From Microtetraspora sp. NBRC 13810 (GTDB taxonomy: Bacteria > Actinomycetota > Actinomycetes > Streptosporangiales > Streptosporangiaceae), in the NCBI RefSeq assembly GCF_030268685.1, contig NZ_BSRQ01000007.1, positions 186,001-250,000 of the forward strand: 64,000 nt of DNA, given 5' to 3'. The notes beneath the pieces are model-generated. The model was not told the origin of the DNA and ran no database searches. It worked only from the letters and a program-made list of their open reading frames with translations. Below are positions 43,042-50,761 of the stretch, piece after piece (position 1 is the first letter of the stretch; every line of letters begins with the position of its first letter). The position numbers and the translations under genes are program-made.

Positions 43042-46000
43042 TGAAATATTTTGCCTCAGGATGGTGGACCACCAGGGCGGAGGTCGACTGCTCCGGGTGG
43101 AGCTGGAACTCCTCCGACAGCGTCACGCCGATGCGCGACGGGTCGAGGAGCTCCATGACCTGCGCCTGGTCGTCCAGACGGGGACAGGCAGGGTAGCCGA
43201 AGGAGTATCGGCACCCACGGATGTTGACCTTGAGCATGTCGTCGAGCGACTCGTCGCCGCCGATGCCCAGCTCGGAGCGCACCCTGGCGTGCCAGTACTC
43301 GGCCAGCGCCTCGGTGAGCTGGACCGACAGCCCGTGCAGCTCCAGGTAGTCGCGGTAGGCGTCCTTGGCGAACAGCTCGGCGGCGGCCTCGGCGACCCTG
43401 CGGCCCATCGTGACCACCTGGAAGGCGACCACGTCGGTCTCCCCCGAGTCCTCGGCGCGGAAGAAGTCCGACAGGCACAGGTGCCGGTCGCGGCGCTGGC
43501 GGGGAAAGCCGAACCTGGTCCGCTCGCGCCCCGACCCGTCCAGCACGACCAGGTCGTCGCCCGAGCTGACACACGGGAAGTAGCCGTAGACGACGCCCGC
43601 CTCCAGCAGCCCCTCGGTGACCAGCCGGTCCAACCACATGCGCAGCCGCGGCCGGCCCTCGGTCTCCACCAGCTCCTCGTAGGAGGGGCCGCCGCCGCGC
43701 GCGGCCTTCAGCCCCCACTGGCCCATGAACGTCGCCCGTTCGTCCAGGTAGGCGGCGTAGTCGCCGAGCGGGATGCCTTTGACCACGCGGTCGCCGAGGA
43801 ACGGCGCCACCGGGACCGGGTTGTCCGCGGCGACATCGGAGCGGGCGGGCAGCTCCCCGGCGGGGGTTCTGCGCAGGACGGCGCCCGTCCTGACCCTGCG
43901 CTCGCGCAGCGGCGGGAGCCCGGCGCCCGCCTCGCCGCGCCTGACGGCCATGAACGCGTCCATCAGCCGCAGCCCCTCGAAGGCGTCGCGGGCGTAACGC
44001 ACGTCGCCCTCGAACATCCCGGCGAGATCCTGCTCGACGTAGGCCCGGGTGAGCGCGGCGCCGCCGAGCAGCACCGGGTAACGGCCCGAGACGCCCCGGG
44101 AGTTCATCTCCTCGAGGTTCTCCTTCATGACCACCGTCGACTTGACCAGCAGGCCGGACATGCCGATGACGTCGGCGCCCTCGTCCTCGGCGGCCTCCAG
44201 GATGGCCGACACCGGCTGCTTGATGCCGAGGTTGACGACGTCGTAGCCGTTGTTGGACAGGATGATGTCCACGAGGTTCTTGCCGATGTCGTGCACGTCG
44301 CCCTTGACGGTGGCGAGCACGATCCGGCCCTTGCCGCCGCCTTCGACCCGCTCCATGTGCGGCTCCAGGTAGGCGACGGCGGCCTTCATCACCTCGGCCG
44401 ACTGGAGCACGAACGGAAGCTGCATCTCGCCGGAGCCGAACAGCTCGCCCACCGTCTTCATGCCGCCGAGCAGCACGTCGTTGACGATCTCCAGGGCGGG
44501 CCGGCGCTCCAGGGCGAGGTCGAGGTCGGCCTCCAGGCCCTTGCGCTCGCCGTCGACGATGCGCCGTCTGAGCCGCTCCCACAGCGGCAGCGACGCCAGC
44601 GCGGCGGACTTGCTCGCGCGTAGCGCGGCGGCGTCCACCCCCTCGAAGAGCTCCATGAACCGCTGGAGCGGGTCGTAGCCCTCGCGCCGCCGGTCGTGGA
44701 CCACGTCGAGGGCGACCTGGCGCTGCTCGGCGGGGATGCGCGCCATGGGCAGGATCTTGGAGGCGTGCACGATCGCCGAGTCCAGGCCCGCGTCGACGCA
44801 CTCGTGGAGGAAGACGCTGTTGAGCACGATCCTGGCCGCGGGGTTGAGGCCGAAGGAGATGTTGGACAGGCCGAGCGTGGTCTGCACCTCGGGGTGGCGC
44901 CGCTTGAGCTCCCTGATGGCCTCGATGGTGGCCAGGCCGTCCCGCCTGGTCTCCTCCTGGCCGGTGGCGATGGGGAAGGTGAGGCAGTCGATGATGATGT
45001 CGCAGGCCCGCATGCCCCAGTCTCGGGTGAGGTCCCCGATCAACCGGGTGGCGACCCGGACCTTCCACTCGGCGGTGCGGGCCTGGCCCTCCTCGTCGAT
45101 GGTCAGGCCGATGACGGCGGCGCCGTGCTCTCGCACGAGCCGCATCACGCGCCGAAAGCGGGAGCCGGGGCCGTCACCGTCCTCGTAGTTCACCGAGTTG
45201 ACCACCGCCCGGCCGCCGAGCATCTCCAGGCCCGCCTCCAGCACGGGCGGCTCGGTGGAGTCGAGCACGATCGGCAGGGTGGAGGCGGTGGCGAAGCGGA
45301 AGGCGAGCTCCTTCATGTCGGCGACGCCGTCGCGGCCGACGTAGTCGACGCACAGGTCGAGCATGTGGGCGCCGTCGCGGGCCTGCTCCCTGGCCGTCTC
45401 GACGCATTCTTCCCAGTCGCCGGCCAGCATCGCCTCGCGGAAGGCCCTGGAGCCGTTGGCGTTGGTGCGCTCGCCGATGGCGAGGTAGGAGGTGTCCTGC
45501 CGGAAGGACGTGTGCTGGTAGAGGGAGGAGGCGCCCGCCTCCGGGCGCGGGCGGCGGGCGGCCGGGGACGCGCCGCGGACCCGCTGGACGACCTGGCGCA
45601 GGTGCTCGGGGGTGGTGCCGCAGCAGCCGCCGACCAGGGCGAGCCCGTACTCCCTGCCGAAGGTCTCGTGCGCGTCGGCGAGCTGGGCCGGGGTCAGCGG
45701 GTAGAACGCGCCGCCCGCGGCCAGCCGGGGCAGGCCGGCGTTGGGCATGCAGGACAGCGGGAGGCGGGAGTGCCGGGCGAGGTGGCGCAGATGCTCGCCC
45801 ATCTCGGCGGGGCCGGTGGCGCAGTTGAGCCCGATCACGTCGACGCCGAGCGGCTCGATCGCGGTCAGCGCCGCGCCGATCTCCGAGCCGAGGAGCATGG
45901 CGCCGTTGGTCTCGATCGTCACCTGGGCGATGATCGGCACGTCGCGGCCCGCGGCGTCCACGGCCCGCCTGGCGCCGATGACCGCGGCCTTGACCTGGAG

Positions 46001-46495
46001 CAGGTCCTGGCAGGTCTCGACGATCAGCGCGTCGGCGCCGCCCGCGACCAGCCCTGCCGCGTTGTCCTGGTAAGCGTCGCGCAGCGTGGCGAAGGGCAGG
46101 TGGCCGAGGGTGGGCAGCTTGGTGCCGGGGCCGATGGAGCCGAGGACGTAACGCGGCCGGCCGGGGGCGGACCAGTGGTCGGCGCGCTCGCGGGCGAGCC
46201 GGGCGCCCGCCTCGGACAGCTCCCGCACGCGCCCGCCGATGCCGTACTCGCCGAGGGCGGCCAGGTTGGCCCCGAAGGTGTTGGTCTCCACGCAGTCGAC
46301 GCCCACCTCGAAGTAGGCGTCGTGCACGGCCCGGACGAGGTCGGGACGCGAGACGTTGAGCACCTCGTTGCAGCCCTCGTGGCCCTGGAAGTCGTCGAGC
46401 GTGACCTCGTGGGCCTGGAGCATCGTCCCCATCGCCCCGTCGGCGACGAGCACGCGCTCGGCCAGGGCCGCTCGGAAGGACGGTCCGCTCGTCAT
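43034..46495 (-). CDS. metH: Cobalamin-dependent methionine synthase MetH
   Basis: MetH transfers the methyl group of 5-methyl-tetrahydrofolate to homocysteine through methylcobalamin. The 1153-aa protein has all four modules: homocysteine domain (1-300) with zinc ligands Cys225 and Cys291/Cys292 (LNCATGP, GGCCGTTPEH), folate domain (about 335-600, IGERTNANGS), cobalamin domain with the cap and DVHDIGKNL, in which His735 is the lower ligand, plus GMSGLLVKSTVVM, and the reactivation domain (about 880-1150) with RYSFGYPACPRLDDQ. No cobalamin riboswitch is evident in the 224-bp upstream gap. It is divergent from a PAC2 gene, as in mycobacteria. Confidence 0.97.
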   Translation of the reverse strand: MTSGPSFRAALAERVLVADGAMGTMLQAHEVTLDDFQGHEGCNEVLNVSRPDLVRAVHDAYFEVGVDCVETNTFGANLAALGEYGIGGRVRELSEAGARLARERADHWSAPGRPRYVLGSIGPGTKLPTLGHLPFATLRDAYQDNAAGLVAGGADALIVETCQDLLQVKAAVIGARRAVDAAGRDVPIIAQVTIETNGAMLLGSEIGAALTAIEPLGVDVIGLNCATGPAEMGEHLRHLARHSRLPLSCMPNAGLPRLAAGGAFYPLTPAQLADAHETFGREYGLALVGGCCGTTPEHLRQVVQRVRGASPAARRPRPEAGASSLYQHTSFRQDTSYLAIGERTNANGSRAFREAMLAGDWEECVETAREQARDGAHMLDLCVDYVGRDGVADMKELAFRFATASTLPIVLDSTEPPVLEAGLEMLGGRAVVNSVNYEDGDGPGSRFRRVMRLVREHGAAVIGLTIDEEGQARTAEWKVRVATRLIGDLTRDWGMRACDIIIDCLTFPIATGQEETRRDGLATIEAIRELKRRHPEVQTTLGLSNISFGLNPAARIVLNSVFLHECVDAGLDSAIVHASKILPMARIPAEQRQVALDVVHDRRREGYDPLQRFMELFEGVDAAALRASKSAALASLPLWERLRRRIVDGERKGLEADLDLALERRPALEIVNDVLLGGMKTVGELFGSGEMQLPFVLQSAEVMKAAVAYLEPHMERVEGGGKGRIVLATVKGDVHDIGKNLVDIILSNNGYDVVNLGIKQPVSAILEAAEDEGADVIGMSGLLVKSTVVMKENLEEMNSRGVSGRYPVLLGGAALTRAYVEQDLAGMFEGDVRYARDAFEGLRLMDAFMAVRRGEAGAGLPPLRERRVRTGAVLRRTPAGELPARSDVAADNPVPVAPFLGDRVVKGIPLGDYAAYLDERATFMGQWGLKAARGGGPSYEELVETEGRPRLRMWLDRLVTEGLLEAGVVYGYFPCVSSGDDLVVLDGSGRERTRFGFPRQRRDRHLCLSDFFRAEDSGETDVVAFQVVTMGRRVAEAAAELFAKDAYRDYLELHGLSVQLTEALAEYWHARVRSELGIGGDESLDDMLKVNIRGCRYSFGYPACPRLDDQAQVMELLDPSRIGVTLSEEFQLHPEQSTSALVVHHPEAKYFNV

Positions 46496-46719
46496 GGGCG
46501 CAATCCTACCGGGACCCCCACAGGCCCCTCCGGACCTCGCCCATCACGCCATCCCGCCCTTCCGGCCGCACGGCGCCGCCGGGCCTGATCCGCCCGGCCG
46601 GCGTGGCGGGCCCGTGCCCGGCGGGTCCGCCCCCGCCCGGTCCCGCTCAGGCCCGCTTGACGCCAAAGGGCTCACGACCACATAGGCTTAGCCCAAACAG
46701 CGGAGAGGAGGCGGCGCGC

Positions 46720-47574
46720 GTGATCGAGCTCGAAGGGCTCCCCGAGCTCGTCGATCCGGTGCTGATCGCCGCGTTCGAGGGGTGGAACGACGCGGGCGAG
46801 GCATCGAGCGGCGCGCTCAGCCATCTGGAGAGCGCCTGGAAGGCGACCCCGCTGATCGCGCTCGACCCGGAGGACTACTACGACTTCCAGGTGACGCGGC
46901 CGATCGTCGAGCTGGGCGAGGGCGTGTCCCGCCCGATCACCTGGCCCACGACGCGGCTCTCCGTGGCCCGTCCGCCCGGCGTCGAGCGCGACGTGGTGCT
47001 GCTGCGCGGCATCGAGCCCAACATGCGCTGGCGCTCCTTCTGCGACGAGATCGTCGCGGTGTGCCGGGAGCTGGGCGTGGAGTTCGCCGTCCTGCTGGGG
47101 GCACTGCTCAACGACTCGCCGCACAGCCGCCCCGTGCCGATCGTGGGCGCGGCCACCGATCCCGGCCTGGCCAGGTCGATCCACCTGGAGCTGACCCGCT
47201 ACGAGGGCCCCACGGGCATCGTGGGCGTGCTCCAGCAGGCGTTCGGCGCGGCCGGCATGCAGGCGGTGTCCCTGTGGGCCTCGGTGCCGCACTATGTCGC
47301 CCAGCCGCCCAACCCGAAGGCGACCCTCGCGCTGCTGCGCCGCACGGAGGACCTGCTGGACATCCCGATGCCGCTCGGCGACCTGCCCGAGGAGGCGCGG
47401 GCGTGGGAGCACGGCGTGGACGAGCTGGCCTCGCAGGACAGCGAGGTCGCCGACTACGTGCGGGAGCTGGAGGAGCGCAAGGACGCGGCGGAGCTCCCCG
47501 AGGCGAGCGGCGACGCGATCGCGGCGGAGTTCGAGCGTTATCTGCGCCGCCGCGACCACGACAGCGACGGCTGA
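46720..47574 (+). CDS. PAC2-family protein
   Basis: This 284-aa PAC2 (proteasome-assembly-chaperone-2-like) protein shows IAAFEGWNDAGEASSGAL at the N-terminus, LLRGIEPNMRWRSFCDEI and VSLWASVPHYVAQPPNPKA, typical of actinobacterial members. GTG 46720 follows GGAGG with 8-nt spacing. Family members in this position (Rv2125 in M. tuberculosis) have no established biochemical role; a link to proteasome assembly is suggested only by fold and neighbourhood. The C-terminal 60 residues are charged and helical. Confidence 0.92.
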   Translation: MIELEGLPELVDPVLIAAFEGWNDAGEASSGALSHLESAWKATPLIALDPEDYYDFQVTRPIVELGEGVSRPITWPTTRLSVARPPGVERDVVLLRGIEPNMRWRSFCDEIVAVCRELGVEFAVLLGALLNDSPHSRPVPIVGAATDPGLARSIHLELTRYEGPTGIVGVLQQAFGAAGMQAVSLWASVPHYVAQPPNPKATLALLRRTEDLLDIPMPLGDLPEEARAWEHGVDELASQDSEVADYVRELEERKDAAELPEASGDAIAAEFERYLRRRDHDSDG

Positions 47575-47866
47575 GGAGACGGCTGGGCGGTCACGCGGGG
47601 CGTCCCTGGTGAGCACGGTAGTGACGGGTGAGATGTCACTCCGACGAAAAGGGGGAACCGTTTCGCTGTTGATCTTGTTTCGCCCTACATTTTTCCGCGA
47701 TTACCGGGGATAATCATCGCTCATCCGGTCCTTTCGTTTTCCCCTCGGGGACCGGGGCTTCCCCCACTCCGCGATGAGCCAGAAGGGGCCACCGCTCGGC
47801 CGGCGACGACGAATCGCCACTGCCACGTTGCACCCATCCGATGTGACCGCGCACGTTAGGGCGACC
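47575..47866. other. Intergenic, AT-richer stretch
   Basis: These 292 bp after the PAC2 gene are AT-richer than the surroundings (around 47640-47730) and contain no gene I can support. They probably hold the promoter of the TetR-like gene. No clear hairpin terminator for PAC2 was found. Confidence 0.4.
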
Positions 47867-48466
47867 ATGGCGACTCCCTCCCTCGACCCTTATCAGAGAG
47901 CCCAGGAGACGCGCCGCAGCGTTCTCGAAATGGCCGTGTTCATGAAGCGTGAAGACGGGGACGACGCGACGGTCCGCCGCCTGCCGCCGGTGGGCGGTTC
48001 GGGCGCCGTGGACAGGTACTTCGCGCTGCTCCAGGATCGACTGCCGGTCTGGCTGCACATCCTGCACAACCTCGACCATCTCGTGGGCAAGGGCCGGGTG
48101 AGCGACAACCTCCTGCCCATCGCGCGGGCGGGGATCGACTACTACGTGGAGACCCTGTCGGCGGCGCTGCCCGCCTTCAGCTCCCCTACGGTCACCGTGC
48201 GCTTCCGGGAGGCCGTCCGCGGCGGGCGGTTCGGCCCGATGCCGGAGATCGTGCCGCTGGCCGAGTATCTCGCCGCCGAGCAGCGGGCCGGCCGGGTCGC
48301 CGCCGGTGTCGACCCCACGGCCAGCGCCCGGCTGATGCTGGCCGCCTGCTTCCAGCACGCCTACTTCGAGCTGTTCACCGGCGGCGGATTCGGTCCCTCA
48401 CGCGACGAGTGGGCCGAGGAGATCGTCAGGGAGCTGCGCCTGGAGCCCGCCGCGCAGCGCGCCTGA
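47867..48466 (+). CDS. TetR-like ligand-binding protein lacking a recognisable DNA-binding domain
   Basis: The 199-aa protein has a C-terminal half (LAEYLAAEQRAGRVAAGVDP, then ARLMLAACFQHAYFELFTGG and EWAEEIVRELRLEP) like the ligand domain of TetR regulators. The N-terminal 60 residues (SLDPYQRAQETRRSVLEM, then DDATVRRLPPVGG) do not form the usual helix-turn-helix. ATG 47867 follows AGGG; an upstream ATG at 47774 also gives no helix-turn-helix. It may be a decayed regulator or a non-DNA-binding relative. Its 3' end overlaps the cbiX 3' end by 69 nt on the opposite strand. Confidence 0.6.
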   Translation: MATPSLDPYQRAQETRRSVLEMAVFMKREDGDDATVRRLPPVGGSGAVDRYFALLQDRLPVWLHILHNLDHLVGKGRVSDNLLPIARAGIDYYVETLSAALPAFSSPTVTVRFREAVRGGRFGPMPEIVPLAEYLAAEQRAGRVAAGVDPTASARLMLAACFQHAYFELFTGGGFGPSRDEWAEEIVRELRLEPAAQRA

Positions 48467-49195
48467 GCCCGCGGCGACGCCCGCCACAGCGCCCGCCACA
48501 GTGTGCGACACGGCGTGCGATGTGGCCTCGTCGAAGCGGGTCCAGACCAGCTCGGCGAGGCCGGGGTCGGCGCCCAGCGGCTCGGCGACGAGGTCCGCGC
48601 CGCACTCCAGCAGCCGGTCCTGGAAGTGGCCGGGCGCGAGCAGGTAGGACGCCACGGCCACCCGGGGGGCGGGTCCGGAGCGCAGCCGGTCCAGCGTCTC
48701 GCCGAGCTTGGGCGTGCCGGCCGCGGCGAAGGCCGCCGTGACCGGACGCGACAGCCGTACGGACAGCAGGCGGGCCGCGGCGCGGACGTCGGCGAGGGCG
48801 CCGGCGTCCGAGGAGCCGGCCGCGCCCAGGATCACCGCGTCGGTGGCGCGCAGCCCGGCCCGGCCGAGGCGCCGGGCGAGCAGGCCGGTGAGCAGGTGGT
48901 GCGGGCCGAGGGGGCGGGCGACGGCGGCGTCCGGGCGGGTGGCGGCGAGTACGGCGGGCAGGTCGACGTGCACGTGGTAGCCGCCGGCGAGCAGCATCGG
49001 CACGACGACCACCGGCCCGTCGAGGGCGGCCAGCGTGCCGGCCAGCCCGGGAGAGCTGATCTCCAGGTAGGCGAGTTCGACCCGGTGACCGGGGCGGGCT
49101 CTGCGCACCAGGTCGCGCAGTCCGCAGAGCACCTCCTCCCCCTGCCGGCGCCGCGTGCCGTGTGCCGCCATGACGAGCGTGGGACGCGGCGTCAC
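48398..49195 (-). CDS. cbiX: Sirohydrochlorin chelatase-like protein (CbiX family)
   Basis: This 265-aa CbiX/SirB-type chelatase inserts Fe2+ (or Co2+) into sirohydrochlorin. VMAAHGTRRRQGEEV carries the N-terminal His, GGYHVHVDLPAVLA follows, and the second half has LGAAGSSDAGALADV and LLAPGHFQDRL with the second His. GTG 49195 overlaps the nnaR stop by GTGA. In this operon it would make siroheme, the prosthetic group of NirB. The earlier siroheme steps are not in the window. Confidence 0.88.
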   Translation of the reverse strand: MTPRPTLVMAAHGTRRRQGEEVLCGLRDLVRRARPGHRVELAYLEISSPGLAGTLAALDGPVVVVPMLLAGGYHVHVDLPAVLAATRPDAAVARPLGPHHLLTGLLARRLGRAGLRATDAVILGAAGSSDAGALADVRAAARLLSVRLSRPVTAAFAAAGTPKLGETLDRLRSGPAPRVAVASYLLAPGHFQDRLLECGADLVAEPLGADPGLAELVWTRFDEATSHAVSHTVAGAVAGVAAGSGALRGGLQAQLPDDLLGPLVA

Positions 49196-50358
49196 ATCAT
49201 GCCTTCGCGCTCGCAGGCCAGCCGGTAGCCGCGTTTGACGACCGTCTCCACGATCCCGGCCGGGCCGAGGGCGCGGCGCAGCCTGGTGATGGCCATCTCC
49301 ACCGCGTGCTCGGCCGAGTCGCGGGAGGGGCCGCCGGGCAGCACGGTGCGCAGCTCGGAGCGGGCGATCACGTGGCCGGGTTTGTCGGCGAGCCGCTTGA
49401 GCACCGCCATCGGGGCCGGCGGCAGCGGCTTGAGCTCGCCGTCCACCACCACGGCGTGCCCGCGGATCTCCAGGTCGTGGCCGCCGGCCACCAGGCGGGT
49501 CACGCTCTCCACCGGCAGGTACCTGGCGAGCAGCCGGGCCAGCGAGCCGAGCCGGGAGCGTTCGGGCTGGATCACCGGCACGCCGCGGGACAGCAGCGGG
49601 CCCGCGGTGACCGAGCCGACGCACGCGGCCACCACCGAGCCGCCGAACGCGGCGAGCAGCGCCTCCTCACAGCCCTCGGCGCGGGCCTCGTTGAGCATCG
49701 CGAGCACGGCGGGGGCGCTGGTGAAGGCCACCGCGTCGACGCCGCCGGAGACCGCCTGGGTGATCAGCCGGCGCAGCGGCGAGACGTCGCGGTAGGGCAG
49801 CCAGCGGTAGACCGGCACCTCGATCACCTCGGCGCCCGCCCCGCGCAGGTCGGCGACGAACCCGCTCAGCGGCTCGCCGTGCAGCTGGACCACGATCCGC
49901 CGGCCGCGCAGGTCCTGGGTGAGCAGGTACTGCTTGACCTCCTCGCACGACTCGGTGGGCGGGGTCCAGTGGTCGTTGAGGCCGGCCGCGCGGACCGCGC
50001 CGCGCGCCTTGGGGCCCCTGGTGAGCAGCCGCGCCCGGGTCAGATGCTCGGCGAGCTGGACCGACAGGCCCCAGCCCTCGGCCGCCGCCATCCAGCCGCG
50101 GAAGCCGACGCCGGTGGTGATGACGACCTCGTCGACCGGCGCGGCGAGGGTGTCCCTGGTCGCCGCGAGCAGGCCGGCGTCCTCGGCGAGCGGCACCAGC
50201 CTGATCGCCGGGGCGCTCACCACCCTGGCGCCCCGGCGTTCCAGCAGCGCGCAGAACTCCTCGCGCCGCCGGGTGGCGGTGACCCCGATGGTGAAGCCGG
50301 CCAGCGCGTCCGGCTCGGTCTCGGGGGACCGCGCGACTTCCTCGGCCACAACGCTCAT
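49192..50358 (-). CDS. nnaR: Nitrate-assimilation regulator NnaR (HemD-like plus winged helix)
   Basis: This 388-aa fusion has residues about 20-270 forming a uroporphyrinogen-III synthase-like bi-lobed domain (GFTIGVTATRRREEFCALL, VVITTGVGFRGWM, VVAACVGSVTAGPLL), and residues about 280-385 forming an OmpR/PhoB-type winged helix (VVDGELKPLPPAPMAVLKRL, then EHAVEMAITRLRRALG and KRGYRLA). This architecture is that of NnaR, which together with GlnR activates narK and nirBD genes in Streptomyces and Mycobacterium. Whether the HemD domain is catalytic or senses a tetrapyrrole is unsettled. It lies 34 nt after nirD and overlaps cbiX by 4 nt. Confidence 0.88.
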   Translation of the reverse strand: MSVVAEEVARSPETEPDALAGFTIGVTATRRREEFCALLERRGARVVSAPAIRLVPLAEDAGLLAATRDTLAAPVDEVVITTGVGFRGWMAAAEGWGLSVQLAEHLTRARLLTRGPKARGAVRAAGLNDHWTPPTESCEEVKQYLLTQDLRGRRIVVQLHGEPLSGFVADLRGAGAEVIEVPVYRWLPYRDVSPLRRLITQAVSGGVDAVAFTSAPAVLAMLNEARAEGCEEALLAAFGGSVVAACVGSVTAGPLLSRGVPVIQPERSRLGSLARLLARYLPVESVTRLVAGGHDLEIRGHAVVVDGELKPLPPAPMAVLKRLADKPGHVIARSELRTVLPGGPSRDSAEHAVEMAITRLRRALGPAGIVETVVKRGYRLACEREGMM

Positions 50359-50392
50359 CGCTTGCTCACCACTCCTCTACGGGTCCGGGCCG

Positions 50393-50761
50393 TCACGCTA
50401 CGCCGACCTCCACCACGCCGTCCGCCACACGGACGGGATAGACCGGTACGGCTACCGCGGGGTCGTCCAGACATTCCCCCGTCACGAGGGAGAACGCCTG
50501 CTGGTGCATGGGAGAGGCCACGGTCGGCTCCTCTCCCCTGGTGCCGACGATGCCTCTGGCGAGCACGTAGGCGCCGCTGAACGGATCACGGTTGCCGATG
50601 GCGTGCAACCGGCCTTCGAAGGTGCGGAACAGCGCGATCTGGAGGCTGCCCACCAGGACGCACGCCCCCCGTTCCGGCAGGAGGTCGGTGTAGGAGCACA
50701 CCTGTACCCAGGTCTGCCCCGCGCCGGGCGGGCGGGCCGGGTCCCGCAGGTCAACACTCAT
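50393..50761 (-). CDS. nirD: Nitrite reductase small subunit NirD
   Basis: The 122-aa protein has a Rieske-like fold. It shows CSYTDLLPERGACVLVG and QIALFRTFEGRLHAIGNRDP, and ends with SPMHQQAFSLVTGECLDDP and the PVYPVRV edge strand. The cysteine and histidine ligands of true Rieske proteins are not conserved as CxH pairs, as normal for NirD. ATG 50761 overlaps the nirB stop as ATGA. It forms the assimilatory NADH-nitrite reductase with NirB. Confidence 0.95.
   Translation of the reverse strand: MSVDLRDPARPPGAGQTWVQVCSYTDLLPERGACVLVGSLQIALFRTFEGRLHAIGNRDPFSGAYVLARGIVGTRGEEPTVASPMHQQAFSLVTGECLDDPAVAVPVYPVRVADGVVEVGVA

Noticed and set aside
46496-46719. Cobalamin or SAM riboswitch upstream of metH
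   Set aside because: I looked for the conserved B12-box-like core and found none in the 224-bp gap.
49192-50358. Plain uroporphyrinogen-III synthase (HemD)
   Set aside because: The C-terminal winged helix and operon context identify NnaR; heme biosynthesis genes are absent.
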